Source of the DNA: UBA2020 sp964551435
GTDB taxonomy: Bacteria; Pseudomonadota; Alphaproteobacteria; Micavibrionales; UBA2020
DNA length: 64,000 nt
NCBI GenBank assembly: GCA_964551435.1
Contig: CAZKBS010000001.1
Location: 1-64,000 of the forward strand
Reading direction: 5' to 3'
This document shows, piece by piece, positions 34,156-44,131 of this stretch. The notes under the pieces are model-generated. The model did not search any database. It was not told where the DNA came from and was given only the letters and a program-made list of their open reading frames with translations. Position 1 is the first letter of the stretch. Each line of letters starts with the position of its first letter. The translations under genes and the position numbers were made by a program.

Positions 34156-35273
34156 GCAGCGGCGGCATCACCCCCGCCGAAAAACTGGCCCGTCTGCGTT
34201 TGATACGCAGCGAAAACGTCGGCCCCATTACCTATGCACGGCTGATGCAGCGTTTTGGCAGCGCGATCAAGGCTATTGACGCCCTGCCCGAACTGGCCCG
34301 CCGCGGCGGTAGCCAGAAAGAGCTTAAAATCTGCAGCGCTGCCAGCGCCGAAGACGAAATCGCCAAAATCGAAAAATTCGGCGCGCGGCTGGTTATCGCG
34401 GGAGAGGCGGAGTATCCGCAGCTTCTTGCGGAAACCGAGGACGCGCCGCCCGTACTGACGGTGCTGGGCAATCCGGCATTGCTGTCGCGCCCCGCGCTGG
34501 GGGTTGTCGGCGCGCGTAACGCATCGCTGAGCGGCCGCAAAATTGCCGAAAGTTTTAGCGCACGTGTGGCCGCGGCGGGCTATGTGATTATCTCGGGCCT
34601 TGCGCGCGGCATTGATGGCGCGGCACATGCGGCAGCGCTGCAAAGCGGTACCGTCGCCGTCGTCGCAGGCGGCATTGATGTGATTTATCCGCGCGAGAAT
34701 GAAGCCCTTTACCGCGACATCGCCACGCGCGGCGCGATTGTCGCCGAAAGCCCGTTTGGTACAGAACCGCTGGCGCGCCACTTTCCGCGCCGCAACCGGA
34801 TTATATCCGGCCTGTCGCTGGGTGTATTGGTCGTGGAGGCGGCGGAGAAATCAGGGTCCCTGATTACCGCGCGCATGGCGCTTGAACAAAACCGCGAAGT
34901 TTTCGCCGTGCCCGGCTCCCCGCTGGATCCGCGCGCAGGCGGCACCAATAGTCTTTTGAAAGACGGCGCCCATGTCACGACCAGCGCCGACGACATCCTG
35001 AATGTGCTGGGCAGCCTGCGCCTGCGCCCGCTGCGCGAGCCACCGCAAAAGCCGTTTGACGGTGCGCCGGCAGATGATTCGCAAGGTCACGCCACCATAC
35101 CCGATGCGCTGCGCGTGCAAATTCTGGAAAATCTGAGTTCGGCGCCGATTTCCATAGACGAACTCATTCGTGAACTAAATGCGCCGGTTAGCTATATTCT
35201 GACAATTCTTCTGGAGCTGGAGCTTGCAGGACGTATTGAACGGCAGGCAGGAAATAAGGTAAACCTGATTTAA
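34152..35273 (+). CDS. dprA: DNA-processing protein DprA
   Basis: DprA (373 residues) binds incoming single-stranded DNA during natural transformation and loads RecA. N-terminal helical part, then the Rossmann-like domain with GVVGARNASLSGRK, ISGLARGIDGAAHAAAL and FPRRNRIISGLS. The C-terminal winged-helix part runs from LRVQILENL to the end. The GTG start overlaps the plsY stop and follows AGAGG; an in-frame extension into plsY is unlikely. A second transformation-linked gene, comM/yifB, lies at 45223. Confidence 0.95.
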   Translation: MSSGGITPAEKLARLRLIRSENVGPITYARLMQRFGSAIKAIDALPELARRGGSQKELKICSAASAEDEIAKIEKFGARLVIAGEAEYPQLLAETEDAPPVLTVLGNPALLSRPALGVVGARNASLSGRKIAESFSARVAAAGYVIISGLARGIDGAAHAAALQSGTVAVVAGGIDVIYPRENEALYRDIATRGAIVAESPFGTEPLARHFPRRNRIISGLSLGVLVVEAAEKSGSLITARMALEQNREVFAVPGSPLDPRAGGTNSLLKDGAHVTTSADDILNVLGSLRLRPLREPPQKPFDGAPADDSQGHATIPDALRVQILENLSSAPISIDELIRELNAPVSYILTILLELELAGRIERQAGNKVNLI

Positions 35274-35283
35274 GGTGCCTTAA

Positions 35284-35307
35284 GCGACACTATTTATAAT
35301 GTGTCGC
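35284..35307. promoter_or_regulatory. Inverted repeat with -10-like box ahead of topA
   Basis: GCGACAC (35284-35290) and GTGTCGC (35301-35307) are perfect inverted arms around TATTTATAAT, which contains a consensus TATAAT at 35295-35300. There is no T-run after it, so it is not a terminator. It may be an operator over the topA promoter. No good -35 was found. Confidence 0.4.
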
Positions 35308-35377
35308 CACCCCATAGCCGCCACCCTGCCAAACGGCCACCGGCGCGGCTCTATTGAACGACCGGACACAGGAACGC

Positions 35378-38086
35378 ATGTCTGCACAAAATCTCGTTAT
35401 CGTCGAATCCCCCGCCAAGGCCAAGACCATCAACAAATACCTTGGCCCTGATTACACCGTCGTGGCCAGCTTTGGCCATGTGCGCGACTTGCCCGCGAAA
35501 AACGGTTCGGTCGACCCTGACAAAGATTTCGCCATGCAATGGGAAATCGGCGAGCGTTCGCACAAGCCGCTCGGCGAAATCATTTCGCGCGCGAAAAAAG
35601 TGCAGAACGTTTTCCTCGCGACTGACCCGGACAGGGAAGGCGAAGCGATTTCCTGGCACGTCAGTGAATGCCTGAAAGAAAAATATCTGGCGGATAAAGT
35701 CAAAATTCGCCGCGTCACCTTCAACGAGATTACCAAAAGCGCAGTGCAGGAAGCGTTCAAACATGCACGTGATATCGATCACCATCTGGTGGACGCCTAT
35801 ATGGCGCGCCGCGCGCTCGACTATCTGGTCGGCTTTACGCTGTCGCCTGTTTTGTGGCGTAAGCTGCCGGGTTCACGCTCGGCAGGCCGCGTACAATCCG
35901 TCGCCCTGCGTCTGATTTGCGAGCGCGAAGCCGAAATCGAAATTTTCAAGCCCGAAGAATACTGGTCTATCGAAGCGCTTCTCACCACCAAAGACGGCAA
36001 AGGCTTTACCGCCCGCCTGTCGCAGCTGGATGGCGAGAAGATCGAAAAAATGACCCTCGGCAACCAAGGCAGCGCCGATGCCGCCGTTGCACGTATCAAC
36101 GGACAGAATTTCAGCGTCGCCGCGATAGAGCGGAAACAGGTGCGCCGCAACCCCTATCCGCCTTTCATCACTTCGACGTTGCAGCAGGAAGCGTCGCGCA
36201 AGCTGCGTTTTTCCGCCACCAAAACCATGCGCACCGCGCAGAAGCTTTACGAAGGCGTGGACATCGGCGGGGAAACTGTCGGGCTTATCACCTATATGCG
36301 TACCGACGGCGTGACCCTGAGCGGCGAAGCAGTCGCCGCCGCACGCAAGCTGATTAAAAACAAATTCGGCGACAATTACCTGCCCGACAGCCCACGCGCC
36401 TATAAATCCAAAGTCAAAAACGCGCAGGAAGCGCACGAAGCCATCCGCCCGACCGATATCCACCGCACGCCCGACAGCGTGTCGGAATATCTGGGCGAGG
36501 ACGAGGCGAAACTCTATGACCTCATCTGGAAACGCACCGTTGCCTGCCAGATGGAAAGCGCCGTGCTCGATCAGGTATCCGTCGATATCGCAAACCCCGA
36601 TGGCAAGGTCGTGCTGCGCGCAACCGGTTCCATCGTCGCATTTGACGGTTTCCTGAAAGTCTACCGCGAAGAACAGGAAGACGAGGACAAGGACGCCAGC
36701 GAAGAAGAACGCCGCCTGCCACCGCTGAAAGAAGGCGACGCGCTGAAGCTGGGCGAAGTCACGCCGAGCCAGCATTTCACGCAGCCCCCGCCGCGTTATA
36801 CCGAGGCGAGCCTTGTGAAGAAAATGGAAGAATTGGGCATCGGCCGTCCCTCGACCTATGCCTCTATCCTGCAGGTGCTGCAAGACCGCGACTACGTGAA
36901 GCTTGATCAGCGCCGTTTCATCCCCGAAAGCCGTGGCCGGATTGTGACCGCGTTTTTGATGAACTTCTTCGGCCAGTATGTGGAGTATAACTTCACCGCC
37001 GAGCTCGAAGAGCAGCTGGATGAAATTTCCGCGGGCGACATCGAATGGAAACGCGTGCTGCGCGATTTCTGGAAGGCGTTTTCGGAAGCGATCGAAAAAA
37101 CATCCGACCTCAAAATCACCGATGTCATCAATGCGCTTGAACATGACCTTTCCCCCATCCTGTTCCCTGACCAGGGGCCGGAGGGCCGCGTCTGCCCGAC
37201 CTGCAAAACCGGCACGCTGAGCCTCAAGCTCGGCAAATACGGCGCCTTTGTTGGCTGCTCCAACTATCCGGATTGCCGCTATACGCGCCCCGTACTCTCG
37301 GGCGGCGGCGGCGATGCCGACGGCAACGCAGGCGAAAGCGGCAACATCGCACCGAAGCTGCTGGGCAAACACCCGAAAACCGGCACCGACGTCTCACTGC
37401 GTTTTGGCCCTTATGGCCCTTATGTGCAGATGGACGCGCCCGAAGGCACCGCCGCCGAAGCCGTGGCGGAGGAGCCCGCCGACGACGGCAAGAAAAAGAA
37501 AAAGGCCAAAAAACCCGCCGCGCCCAAACCCAAACGCGCGCCCGTGCCGAAAAACATGGATGCGCATGATATGGATCTGGACCGCGCCGTGGCGCTTCTG
37601 GCCCTGCCGCGCGATGTCGGACTGCACCCCGAAAGCGGGGAGATGATCAAGGCGGGCATTGGCCGCTTTGGCCCCTTCCTTGTACATCAGGGTAAATTCA
37701 AATCCATCCCCGCCGACGATCCCGACGGCGTATTGACCATCGGCCTGAACCGCGCTGTCGACTTGCTCGCACAGCAGGGCAAGGGCCGCGGCGGCTTTGG
37801 CGCTCTCAAAGAGCTGGGGCCGCACCCCGAAGACGGCAAACCCGTCACTATCAACCGCGGCCGTTACGGCCCCTACGTCAAACATGGCAGCGTCAACGCC
37901 ACCATCCCCAAGGATGTGGAGGCCGAGGCCGTTACCATGGCACAAGCCGTAGAGTGGCTGAACGCCCGCAAATCCGCCGCGCCCAAATCGGGCGGCACGA
38001 AAGCGCCCGCCCGCAAAACCGCGCAAAAAAAACCCGCCGCCAAGAAAACGGCCGCGAAAAAATCTGCCGGATCGCGGAAAACCTAA
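35378..38086 (+). CDS. topA: DNA topoisomerase I
   Basis: Type IA topoisomerase (902 residues) that relaxes negative supercoils. The Toprim domain starts with LVIVESPAKAKTINKYLG and holds the metal site TDPDREGEAISWH. The catalytic Tyr is residue 306 in GLITYMRTDGVTLS. A four-Cys zinc ribbon follows (CPTCKTGTLSLKLGKYGAF ... CSNYPDC), and then several zinc-less ribbon repeats (PYGPYVQ, RFGPFLVHQ, RYGPYVKHG). The end is a long Lys/Ala-rich tail (PAAKKTAAKKSAG) of the kind that helps bind DNA. ATG 35378 is the natural N-terminus. Confidence 0.97.
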   Translation: MSAQNLVIVESPAKAKTINKYLGPDYTVVASFGHVRDLPAKNGSVDPDKDFAMQWEIGERSHKPLGEIISRAKKVQNVFLATDPDREGEAISWHVSECLKEKYLADKVKIRRVTFNEITKSAVQEAFKHARDIDHHLVDAYMARRALDYLVGFTLSPVLWRKLPGSRSAGRVQSVALRLICEREAEIEIFKPEEYWSIEALLTTKDGKGFTARLSQLDGEKIEKMTLGNQGSADAAVARINGQNFSVAAIERKQVRRNPYPPFITSTLQQEASRKLRFSATKTMRTAQKLYEGVDIGGETVGLITYMRTDGVTLSGEAVAAARKLIKNKFGDNYLPDSPRAYKSKVKNAQEAHEAIRPTDIHRTPDSVSEYLGEDEAKLYDLIWKRTVACQMESAVLDQVSVDIANPDGKVVLRATGSIVAFDGFLKVYREEQEDEDKDASEEERRLPPLKEGDALKLGEVTPSQHFTQPPPRYTEASLVKKMEELGIGRPSTYASILQVLQDRDYVKLDQRRFIPESRGRIVTAFLMNFFGQYVEYNFTAELEEQLDEISAGDIEWKRVLRDFWKAFSEAIEKTSDLKITDVINALEHDLSPILFPDQGPEGRVCPTCKTGTLSLKLGKYGAFVGCSNYPDCRYTRPVLSGGGGDADGNAGESGNIAPKLLGKHPKTGTDVSLRFGPYGPYVQMDAPEGTAAEAVAEEPADDGKKKKKAKKPAAPKPKRAPVPKNMDAHDMDLDRAVALLALPRDVGLHPESGEMIKAGIGRFGPFLVHQGKFKSIPADDPDGVLTIGLNRAVDLLAQQGKGRGGFGALKELGPHPEDGKPVTINRGRYGPYVKHGSVNATIPKDVEAEAVTMAQAVEWLNARKSAAPKSGGTKAPARKTAQKKPAAKKTAAKKSAGSRKT

Positions 38087-38107
38087 AATCAGAAAGAAGC
38101 CTATCTC

Positions 38108-40537
38108 TTGAAAAATTCAAAACCACCGTCCCGCAACAAACATTCCAAAGCAGGACGCGCCGCTTCCGGCCCCAAGGGCCGCGAAGGCGGCTTTGCGCAC
38201 CCGCACCGCTCCCCCAAAGCCCGCCGCCGCGATGAACAGGCCGAAAGCACCCTGCCCACGCGCGAAGAGCTGAAAGAATTCCTGCTCAGCCATCCGGATG
38301 CGCTCGACAAGCGCGAAATCGCCCGCGCTTTCGGCATCACAGGGCAAGACCGCACGCACCTGCGCCGTCTTTTGCGCGAAATGACCGAAGAAGGCATGCT
38401 GGAGAAGAACGAGCGCCGCGGCTATCAGGCGCCTGACAGCCTGCCGGAACGTGCACTGCTTGAAATCACCGGCCTTAGCGAGGATGGCGAACTGCTGGCA
38501 CGCCCGTTGGACTGGCACGGACGCGGCAAGCCGCCCGTGATCTACGTCATGCCCGACCGCAAACGCGGCGCGGCGCTGAAAGACGGTGACCGCGTTCTGG
38601 CCCGCCTGCGCAAGGTATCCGCAAGCGAATACGAAGCGCAAATGCTCAAGCCGCTGGAAGAAAACGGCGAGACGCGCACTGTCGGCTTTTTCAAATCCTA
38701 TCGCGGCGGCGGCTTTGTCACGCCGACGGACAAGAAAAACAAGCTGGAGTATATGATTCCCGCCGAATTCATCAACGGCGCGCAGGACGGCGATCTGGTA
38801 TCCGCCGAAACCCTGCCGCCATCGCGCCAATACCCGCGCAGCAAAAACGCCGCGCGCGTGGCGGAGGTGATCGGCCAGAAGGACGACCCCAAACTCATCA
38901 GCCTGATTGCCATTCACACGCAGGGTATTCCCGTTGAATTTCCGCCTGCCGTGATTGAAGAGTCCGAAAAGCTGAAAGAGCCGGACCTGTCGGGCGGGCG
39001 CATCGATATGCGCGATATCCCGCTGGTGACCATCGATGGCGCCGATGCGCGCGATTTCGACGACGCGGTTTTCGCCATGCCCGACGACGACCCCAAGAAC
39101 CCCGGCGGCTGGAAATTAATCGTCGCAATTGCGGATGTGTCTTACTACGTGCGCTCCGCGACGCCGTTGGATGTCGAGGCGTTCAAACGCGGCAACTCGA
39201 CCTATTTCGCCGACCGCGTAGTGCCGATGCTGCCGGAGCGTTTATCAAACGACCTGTGTTCGCTGCGCCCGCATGTGCCGCGCGCCTGCCTGGCCGCCCT
39301 GATGACCATCGACAAGAACGCACGGCTGATAGATTACCGCTTTCAGCGCGGCCTGATGCGCTCCGCCGCGCGTCTGACCTATGAACAGGTGGAAGAAGCC
39401 CACCGCGGCAACCCCGATGATACCACGGGGCCGCTGATGGATGCCGTTATCCGTCCGCTCTATAAAGCCTACAGCCTGTTGAAACATGCACGGCAAAAAC
39501 GCGGCGCACTGGAAATTGACCTGCCGGAGCGCAAGGCGATTATCAACGACAAAGGGCAAGTGACCGCCATCGTGCCGCGCGCGCGCCTCGACAGCCACCA
39601 GATGATCGAAGAATTCATGATTTTGGCCAACGTCGCCGCCGCGCATGTGCTGGAAGATAAAAACGCCCCCTGCGTTTACCGCGTACACGACCAGCCGTCG
39701 GCGGATCGCATCGAGGCTGCGCGCAGCCTTTTGAAGGATATGGGCTATTCCCTGCCGGAAAGCGACAATATCCACCCGCGCAATATCAACCAGCTTTTGA
39801 AAATATCCAGCGAGCGCGGCGATGCCGACCTTGTGCATACGCTTTTGCTGCGCACACAGTCGCAGGCGATTTATCACCCTGACAATATCGGCCACTTTGG
39901 CCTCGCGCTTGAAAAATACGCGCATTTCACTTCGCCCATCCGCCGGTATGCGGATTTGATTGTGCACCGCTCGCTTGTGCGTGCGTGCAAACTGGGCGAT
40001 GGCGGACTGACGCCGTATGAAGAAGACAATATTTTCGACATCTCCGAACATATTTCACAGACCGAGCGCCGTTCCATGCTGGCGGAGCGCGATGTGATGG
40101 ACCGCTTTACCGCGCAGTATCTGCAATCGCAGATCGGACAGGTCTTCAAGGGTAAAATCTCCAGCGTGGCCTCCTTCGGACTTTTCGTGACGCTGGATGA
40201 ATCTGGCGCCGATGGCATCGTGCCCATGCGCCAGCTGCCGCGTGATTACTATATACACGATGAAAAACGCCATATGCTGGTCGGCAAGGAGACGCGCCGC
40301 ACCTTCCGCATGGCGGATGCCGTTTATGTGCGGCTGCTCGAAGCGGACCCGCAGCGCGGCAGCACGGTGTTTGAAATGGTCGAGGGTACGGACGACGGCG
40401 ACGGTTTCACCGAACGCCCCAAACGCCCGCACCGCGAACAAAACGACCGCCGCAACAAAAAGCAGGGCCGCCCGCAGGAAAACGGCCGCGGCGGCAAGAA
40501 CAAACGCTTTTCAAAGGATAAGAAGCGCAGACGCTAA
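38108..40537 (+). CDS. rnr: Ribonuclease R
   Basis: Processive 3'-5' exoribonuclease (809 residues) that degrades structured RNA. The order is an N-terminal winged-helix part (TREELKEFLLSHPDALDKRE), cold-shock-like domains, and an RNB catalytic domain with DGADARDFDDAVFA, whose Asp residues bind metal. The S1 domain (QVFKGKISSVASFGLFVTL) follows, then a basic, Arg/Lys-rich tail. The TTG start at 38108 is inferred from AGAAAGAAG upstream; a later start would cut into the first domain. It lies 21 bases after topA and is probably cotranscribed with it. Confidence 0.95.
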   Translation: MKNSKPPSRNKHSKAGRAASGPKGREGGFAHPHRSPKARRRDEQAESTLPTREELKEFLLSHPDALDKREIARAFGITGQDRTHLRRLLREMTEEGMLEKNERRGYQAPDSLPERALLEITGLSEDGELLARPLDWHGRGKPPVIYVMPDRKRGAALKDGDRVLARLRKVSASEYEAQMLKPLEENGETRTVGFFKSYRGGGFVTPTDKKNKLEYMIPAEFINGAQDGDLVSAETLPPSRQYPRSKNAARVAEVIGQKDDPKLISLIAIHTQGIPVEFPPAVIEESEKLKEPDLSGGRIDMRDIPLVTIDGADARDFDDAVFAMPDDDPKNPGGWKLIVAIADVSYYVRSATPLDVEAFKRGNSTYFADRVVPMLPERLSNDLCSLRPHVPRACLAALMTIDKNARLIDYRFQRGLMRSAARLTYEQVEEAHRGNPDDTTGPLMDAVIRPLYKAYSLLKHARQKRGALEIDLPERKAIINDKGQVTAIVPRARLDSHQMIEEFMILANVAAAHVLEDKNAPCVYRVHDQPSADRIEAARSLLKDMGYSLPESDNIHPRNINQLLKISSERGDADLVHTLLLRTQSQAIYHPDNIGHFGLALEKYAHFTSPIRRYADLIVHRSLVRACKLGDGGLTPYEEDNIFDISEHISQTERRSMLAERDVMDRFTAQYLQSQIGQVFKGKISSVASFGLFVTLDESGADGIVPMRQLPRDYYIHDEKRHMLVGKETRRTFRMADAVYVRLLEADPQRGSTVFEMVEGTDDGDGFTERPKRPHREQNDRRNKKQGRPQENGRGGKNKRFSKDKKRRR

Positions 40538-40548
40538 ATCAAAGGCGC

Positions 40549-41646
40549 TTATGCCTTGCGCACAGCCGGCGCGGCTTCAACCACGCGGTTGCGGCCGGTA
40601 CGTTTTGCCTCGTAAAGCGCCTTGTCGGCCCGTTCGATAAGCGCTGCGATTTCCTCGCCGGGTGTGTATTCCGCGATGCCGATGGACAGCGTGATGCGGC
40701 CCATATTTTCGTTGCTGGCTTTGTTGATGACTTCCTTGCTTTCGACGGATTTGCGCAGCACTTCGGCAACGCGCAGCCCCGCCGACATCGGCGTGTCGGG
40801 CAGGATAATCGCAAATTCCTCGCCGCCGTAACGCGCGGCAAAGTCGCGGCCCTTGACGTTATCGGTCAGGGTGCGGGCAACAAGGCGCAGCACCTGATCA
40901 CCGACTTGGTGGCCGTAGGTATCGTTGAATTTTTTGAAAAAGTCGATATCGAGCAGCATCAGCACCAGTGGCGTGTTGCTGGCCTCACACTCGCCGATGC
41001 AATTCAGCATCTGCTTGTCAAAAGCCTTGCGGTTGAGAAGGCCGGTCAGGCCGTCGGTCATCGCCTCTTTTTTGACGGTATCGAGGTTATTGCGCAGCTC
41101 CGTCACCTGTTTGGAGGAATTGACCAGCTGCACTTCGAGTTCCTGGTTTTTCTCGACCATCTTGCGCGTATCGGCCACGATAGCGGTGACGATTTTACCA
41201 AGGTCTTCGATAGTATTCACATGCGTCAGCTGAGTCGACACATCGCTGAGGTTTTCGCCGTATTCGGTGGCCGCGGATTTCGCGCCGCTGACCATCGATG
41301 CCAGTTCGGCAATCGCGCTTTGCATCTGGTCGCTGATTCTCTTGACGGCTTCGTCGCGCACCGCTTCGTTCATGTAGCGGCGGTAAATCTGGTGGCAGGC
41401 GACCTCATCAATCTTGCCCTGATAGGCTTCGATCGCACGCACGATTTCAACATCACCGAGGAAATAGCGATACCACAGTTCGTACATTTCCGGCACGGCA
41501 CGCAGACCCAGCACGTCAATCCGCTCCAGCGCATTGACGGCGATTTCCTGAACCTTCTCCAGCGACTCGCTATACATGAACGGCGTCGAAATTTCGGTCG
41601 CCGCCGTCTTGGCATTGGGGTCTTTTTTATCGGTCGGTTTATTCAT
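40549..41646 (-). CDS. Diguanylate cyclase (GGDEF)
   Basis: Protein of 365 residues that should make cyclic di-GMP. The N-terminal domain contains VPEMYELWYRYFLGD, a pattern I know from a cytoplasmic sensory/dimer domain in other diguanylate cyclases. A coiled coil follows, and then GGDEF with TDGLTGLLNRKAF, and the active site RYGGEEFAIILPD, so catalysis should be intact. The inhibitory I-site, normally RxxD five residues before GGEEF, reads KGRD here, so product feedback may be weak. No membrane helix or EAL domain. Single gene; the ligand is unknown. Confidence 0.93.
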   Translation of the reverse strand: MNKPTDKKDPNAKTAATEISTPFMYSESLEKVQEIAVNALERIDVLGLRAVPEMYELWYRYFLGDVEIVRAIEAYQGKIDEVACHQIYRRYMNEAVRDEAVKRISDQMQSAIAELASMVSGAKSAATEYGENLSDVSTQLTHVNTIEDLGKIVTAIVADTRKMVEKNQELEVQLVNSSKQVTELRNNLDTVKKEAMTDGLTGLLNRKAFDKQMLNCIGECEASNTPLVLMLLDIDFFKKFNDTYGHQVGDQVLRLVARTLTDNVKGRDFAARYGGEEFAIILPDTPMSAGLRVAEVLRKSVESKEVINKASNENMGRITLSIGIAEYTPGEEIAALIERADKALYEAKRTGRNRVVEAAPAVRKA

Positions 41647-41745
41647 GAAGGAATGGCGCCTGCGTGAAAGCTTTGGTCATCTGTAATATTAATAAATTAA
41701 AGAAAAAGGCGCGGGATTTCCAGCGCTACGCGCATTTTCAGAACA

Positions 41746-42327
41746 TTACAAATGCTTAATATCCGGACGCATGTGTTCTGTCTGGGAAGAAAGCGCCACG
41801 ATCGCGTCTTCGGGCGTTTCGACAACCTGATACAGGTTGCGATGCCAGAACGGCGTAAAGCCCACATCGACCATATGGTCGACCATTTTGAGCAGCGGGT
41901 CATAAAACCCCTCCACATTCAGCAGAACGATAGGCTTATCATGCAGGCCGAGGTATTTCCATGTCAGGATTTCGAACGTCTCGTCGAGGGTGCCGAACCC
42001 GCCGGGCAGTACAATGAAGCCTTCGGATTTATCCACCATCATTTTCTTGCGCGTGTGCATGCTGTCGACGATATGCAATTCGGTGACGTCGTCGTTCATG
42101 ACCTCTTTGTCCTGAATATGTTCAGGAATAATCCCCACGACTTCGCCGCCAGCCGCGAAGCAGGCCTGCGAGACGATACCCATCAGACCGACGCGGCCGC
42201 CGCCATAGACCAGACGCACCTTGGCTTCCGCCATTACCTGCCCAAGGCGCGCTGCCGCGTCTTTATATACCTGGCTGACTTTATGGCCTGTGCCGCAATA
42301 GACACAGGCGGATGCGATTTTGGACAT
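41746..42327 (-). CDS. LOG-family protein (TIGR00730 type)
   Basis: Protein of 193 residues like Lonely Guy phosphoribohydrolases, which cut nucleoside 5'-monophosphates to base and ribose 5-phosphate. Seen: VYCGTG near the N-terminus, RLVYGGGRVGLMG, and the active-site motif PGGFGTLDETFE with its Glu. MHTRKKMM precedes it. AAGGAG precedes the ATG. A cytokinin role is known only in plants and some partners; in bacteria the true substrate may be AMP or another nucleotide. A distant relative lies at 60105. Confidence 0.88.
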   Translation of the reverse strand: MSKIASACVYCGTGHKVSQVYKDAAARLGQVMAEAKVRLVYGGGRVGLMGIVSQACFAAGGEVVGIIPEHIQDKEVMNDDVTELHIVDSMHTRKKMMVDKSEGFIVLPGGFGTLDETFEILTWKYLGLHDKPIVLLNVEGFYDPLLKMVDHMVDVGFTPFWHRNLYQVVETPEDAIVALSSQTEHMRPDIKHL

Positions 42328-42525
42328 GGTGCTGAATTTCTCCTTTATATCCGCGGTCTTTGCCGCGAACGGTGGCTAATCTGTATAGGGAAATTAGCTC
42401 CCTGTGTCCAGTTTTTTAGATTTTTATGTAAAATATTTCCTGTTGAAGCCTGTTTTTGCTTGTCTTGCGCCGCAATAAGCGACAAAACTACTGTCTGATT
42501 TACAGCAAACGCAGGGATCCCCGCC

Positions 42526-43275
42526 ATGGACGACATTATCAATCTTATCCGCAAAACTCTTTTCGTACCGGTTCATCCGGCGGGCTGGCCGTTCATTGCC
42601 GGTTTTGCGGTGCTGGCGCTTGTGCTCGCGATGGTCGCTGATGCGCTGGGCTTTGCGGGTCTGGTGCTGACGCTGTGGTGCGTTTATTTCTTCCGCAATC
42701 CGGCGCGCATCACCCCCGTACGCGAAGGCCTTATCATCAGCCCCGCCGATGGCATGGTTTCGCTGATCGCAGAAGTACCGCTGCCGCCCGAGCTGGACGA
42801 TTGCCGCGGCAAAGATGACGACACCCTGTGCAACGCCGCGACCGTGACGCGTGTGAGCATTTTCCTCAACGTTTTCGACGTGCACGTCAACCGCGTGCCG
42901 GTCGATGGCGATATCACCAAAGTTGTTTACCATCCGGGTAAATTCCTGAGCGCCAACCTCGACAAGGCCAGCCTTGAAAACGAACGCTCGACCGTTTTGA
43001 TGAAAGTCAAAGGCCAGAATACCAGCGTTGCCTTTGTACAGATCGCCGGTCTGGTCGCGCGCCGCATCATTTGCAAACTGAGCGCCGGCCAGCAGGTGAA
43101 AGCGGGCGAACTGTACGGTCTTATCCGCTTTGGCAGCCGCGTCGATATTTACCTGCCGCCGGGCGTAGAACCGCTGGTTTGCGTCGGCCAGCGCGCGATT
43201 GGCGGCGAAACTGTGATTGCGGACATGCAATCGAAAGAAGCCCGCCGCAGCGGCGAAAACCGCAATCCGGCTTAA
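42526..43275 (+). CDS. psd: Phosphatidylserine decarboxylase proenzyme
   Basis: Proenzyme of 249 residues that makes phosphatidylethanolamine. It has an N-terminal membrane helix, FRNPARITP, SPADGMVSLI, and FLNVFDVHVNRVP. The self-cleavage site is Gly203-Ser204 in LIRFGSRVDIYLP, where Ser becomes the pyruvoyl group. This is the short Psd-A type common in alphaproteobacteria. The next gene, pssA, makes its substrate. Confidence 0.96.
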   Translation: MDDIINLIRKTLFVPVHPAGWPFIAGFAVLALVLAMVADALGFAGLVLTLWCVYFFRNPARITPVREGLIISPADGMVSLIAEVPLPPELDDCRGKDDDTLCNAATVTRVSIFLNVFDVHVNRVPVDGDITKVVYHPGKFLSANLDKASLENERSTVLMKVKGQNTSVAFVQIAGLVARRIICKLSAGQQVKAGELYGLIRFGSRVDIYLPPGVEPLVCVGQRAIGGETVIADMQSKEARRSGENRNPA

Positions 43276-43308
43276 GCGCAGACAGGGTCATCCGCAAGGA
43301 TTAAAGCC

Positions 43309-44115
43309 ATGCAAAAACAAGTTCAGCCAAAACCGCCGCGCAAACTGCCGCTGCACAAAATGATCCCGAATATGATCACGCTGACGGCCATGGCCGCCGG
43401 CATGACATCGATTAAATTTGCCATCGCGGGCAAATGGGAACATGCGGTCATCGCAATCGTTGTCGCCGCCTTTATGGACGCGTTCGACGGTGCGGCGGCG
43501 CGCCTGCTGAAAGCGCAAAGCAAGCTGGGCGCCGAGCTGGACAGTTTTTCCGACTTCGTTTGCTTTGGCGTGGCGCCTGCGCTGGTGGTTTATCTCTGGG
43601 CCCTCGAAGGGGCGGGTCGCTGGGCCTGGCCCGTGGCGCTGGTCTTTGCGATGGCAGTGACACTGCGTCTGGCGCGCTTCAACATCGCCACCGAAGAAAA
43701 CGACCCGAACGACCCGCTGAGCAAATATTTCACCGGCGTTCCCTCGCCCATCGGCGCGGGCCTTTGCCTGCTGCCCATGATTGTCAGTTTCCAGACCGAA
43801 GGCGATACGGCGGCACTGGTCAGTTCCCCCGCCGTGGTCGGCATCTGGGCCATGGTGGTTGCGGCGATGATGGTCAGCAACATCCCGACATTTTCCAGCA
43901 AGCAGCTGCGCATCCCCTACAAGCTGAAGGTACCCGTGCTCGGCTTTTTCGCCATTGTGCTGGCGGGGCTTATCAACGACACGTGGCCAACGCTGACGCT
44001 GATGGGGGTTGTTTACCTGCTGGCGATGCCGTTTGGCGTGCGCCACTATCAAAAACGCGCCGCCGCCTATGCCACCGGACAAAAAGACCCGGAAGCAGAA
44101 GAAACCGAAGAGTAA
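43309..44115 (+). CDS. pssA: CDP-diacylglycerol-serine O-phosphatidyltransferase
   Basis: Multi-pass inner-membrane enzyme (268 residues) that makes phosphatidylserine. The CDP-alcohol motif D-G-x2-A-R-x8-G-x3-D-x3-D is perfect (D60, G61, A64, R65, G74, D78, D82). It lies 33 bases after psd, so the pair gives phosphatidylethanolamine. Length fits the type II enzyme of alphaproteobacteria. A terminator follows. Confidence 0.96.
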   Translation: MQKQVQPKPPRKLPLHKMIPNMITLTAMAAGMTSIKFAIAGKWEHAVIAIVVAAFMDAFDGAAARLLKAQSKLGAELDSFSDFVCFGVAPALVVYLWALEGAGRWAWPVALVFAMAVTLRLARFNIATEENDPNDPLSKYFTGVPSPIGAGLCLLPMIVSFQTEGDTAALVSSPAVVGIWAMVVAAMMVSNIPTFSSKQLRIPYKLKVPVLGFFAIVLAGLINDTWPTLTLMGVVYLLAMPFGVRHYQKRAAAYATGQKDPEAEETEE

Positions 44116-44131
44116 TTCCGGCTCCGCCGGT

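Noticed and set aside
35284..35307. Terminator after dprA
   Set aside because: Inverted repeat has no T-run on either side and contains a TATAAT, so a promoter/operator is likelier.
35873..37372. Long open frame antisense to topA (499 codons)
   Set aside because: It lies wholly within topA, in which all domains and motifs are intact; long antisense frames are common in GC-rich genes.
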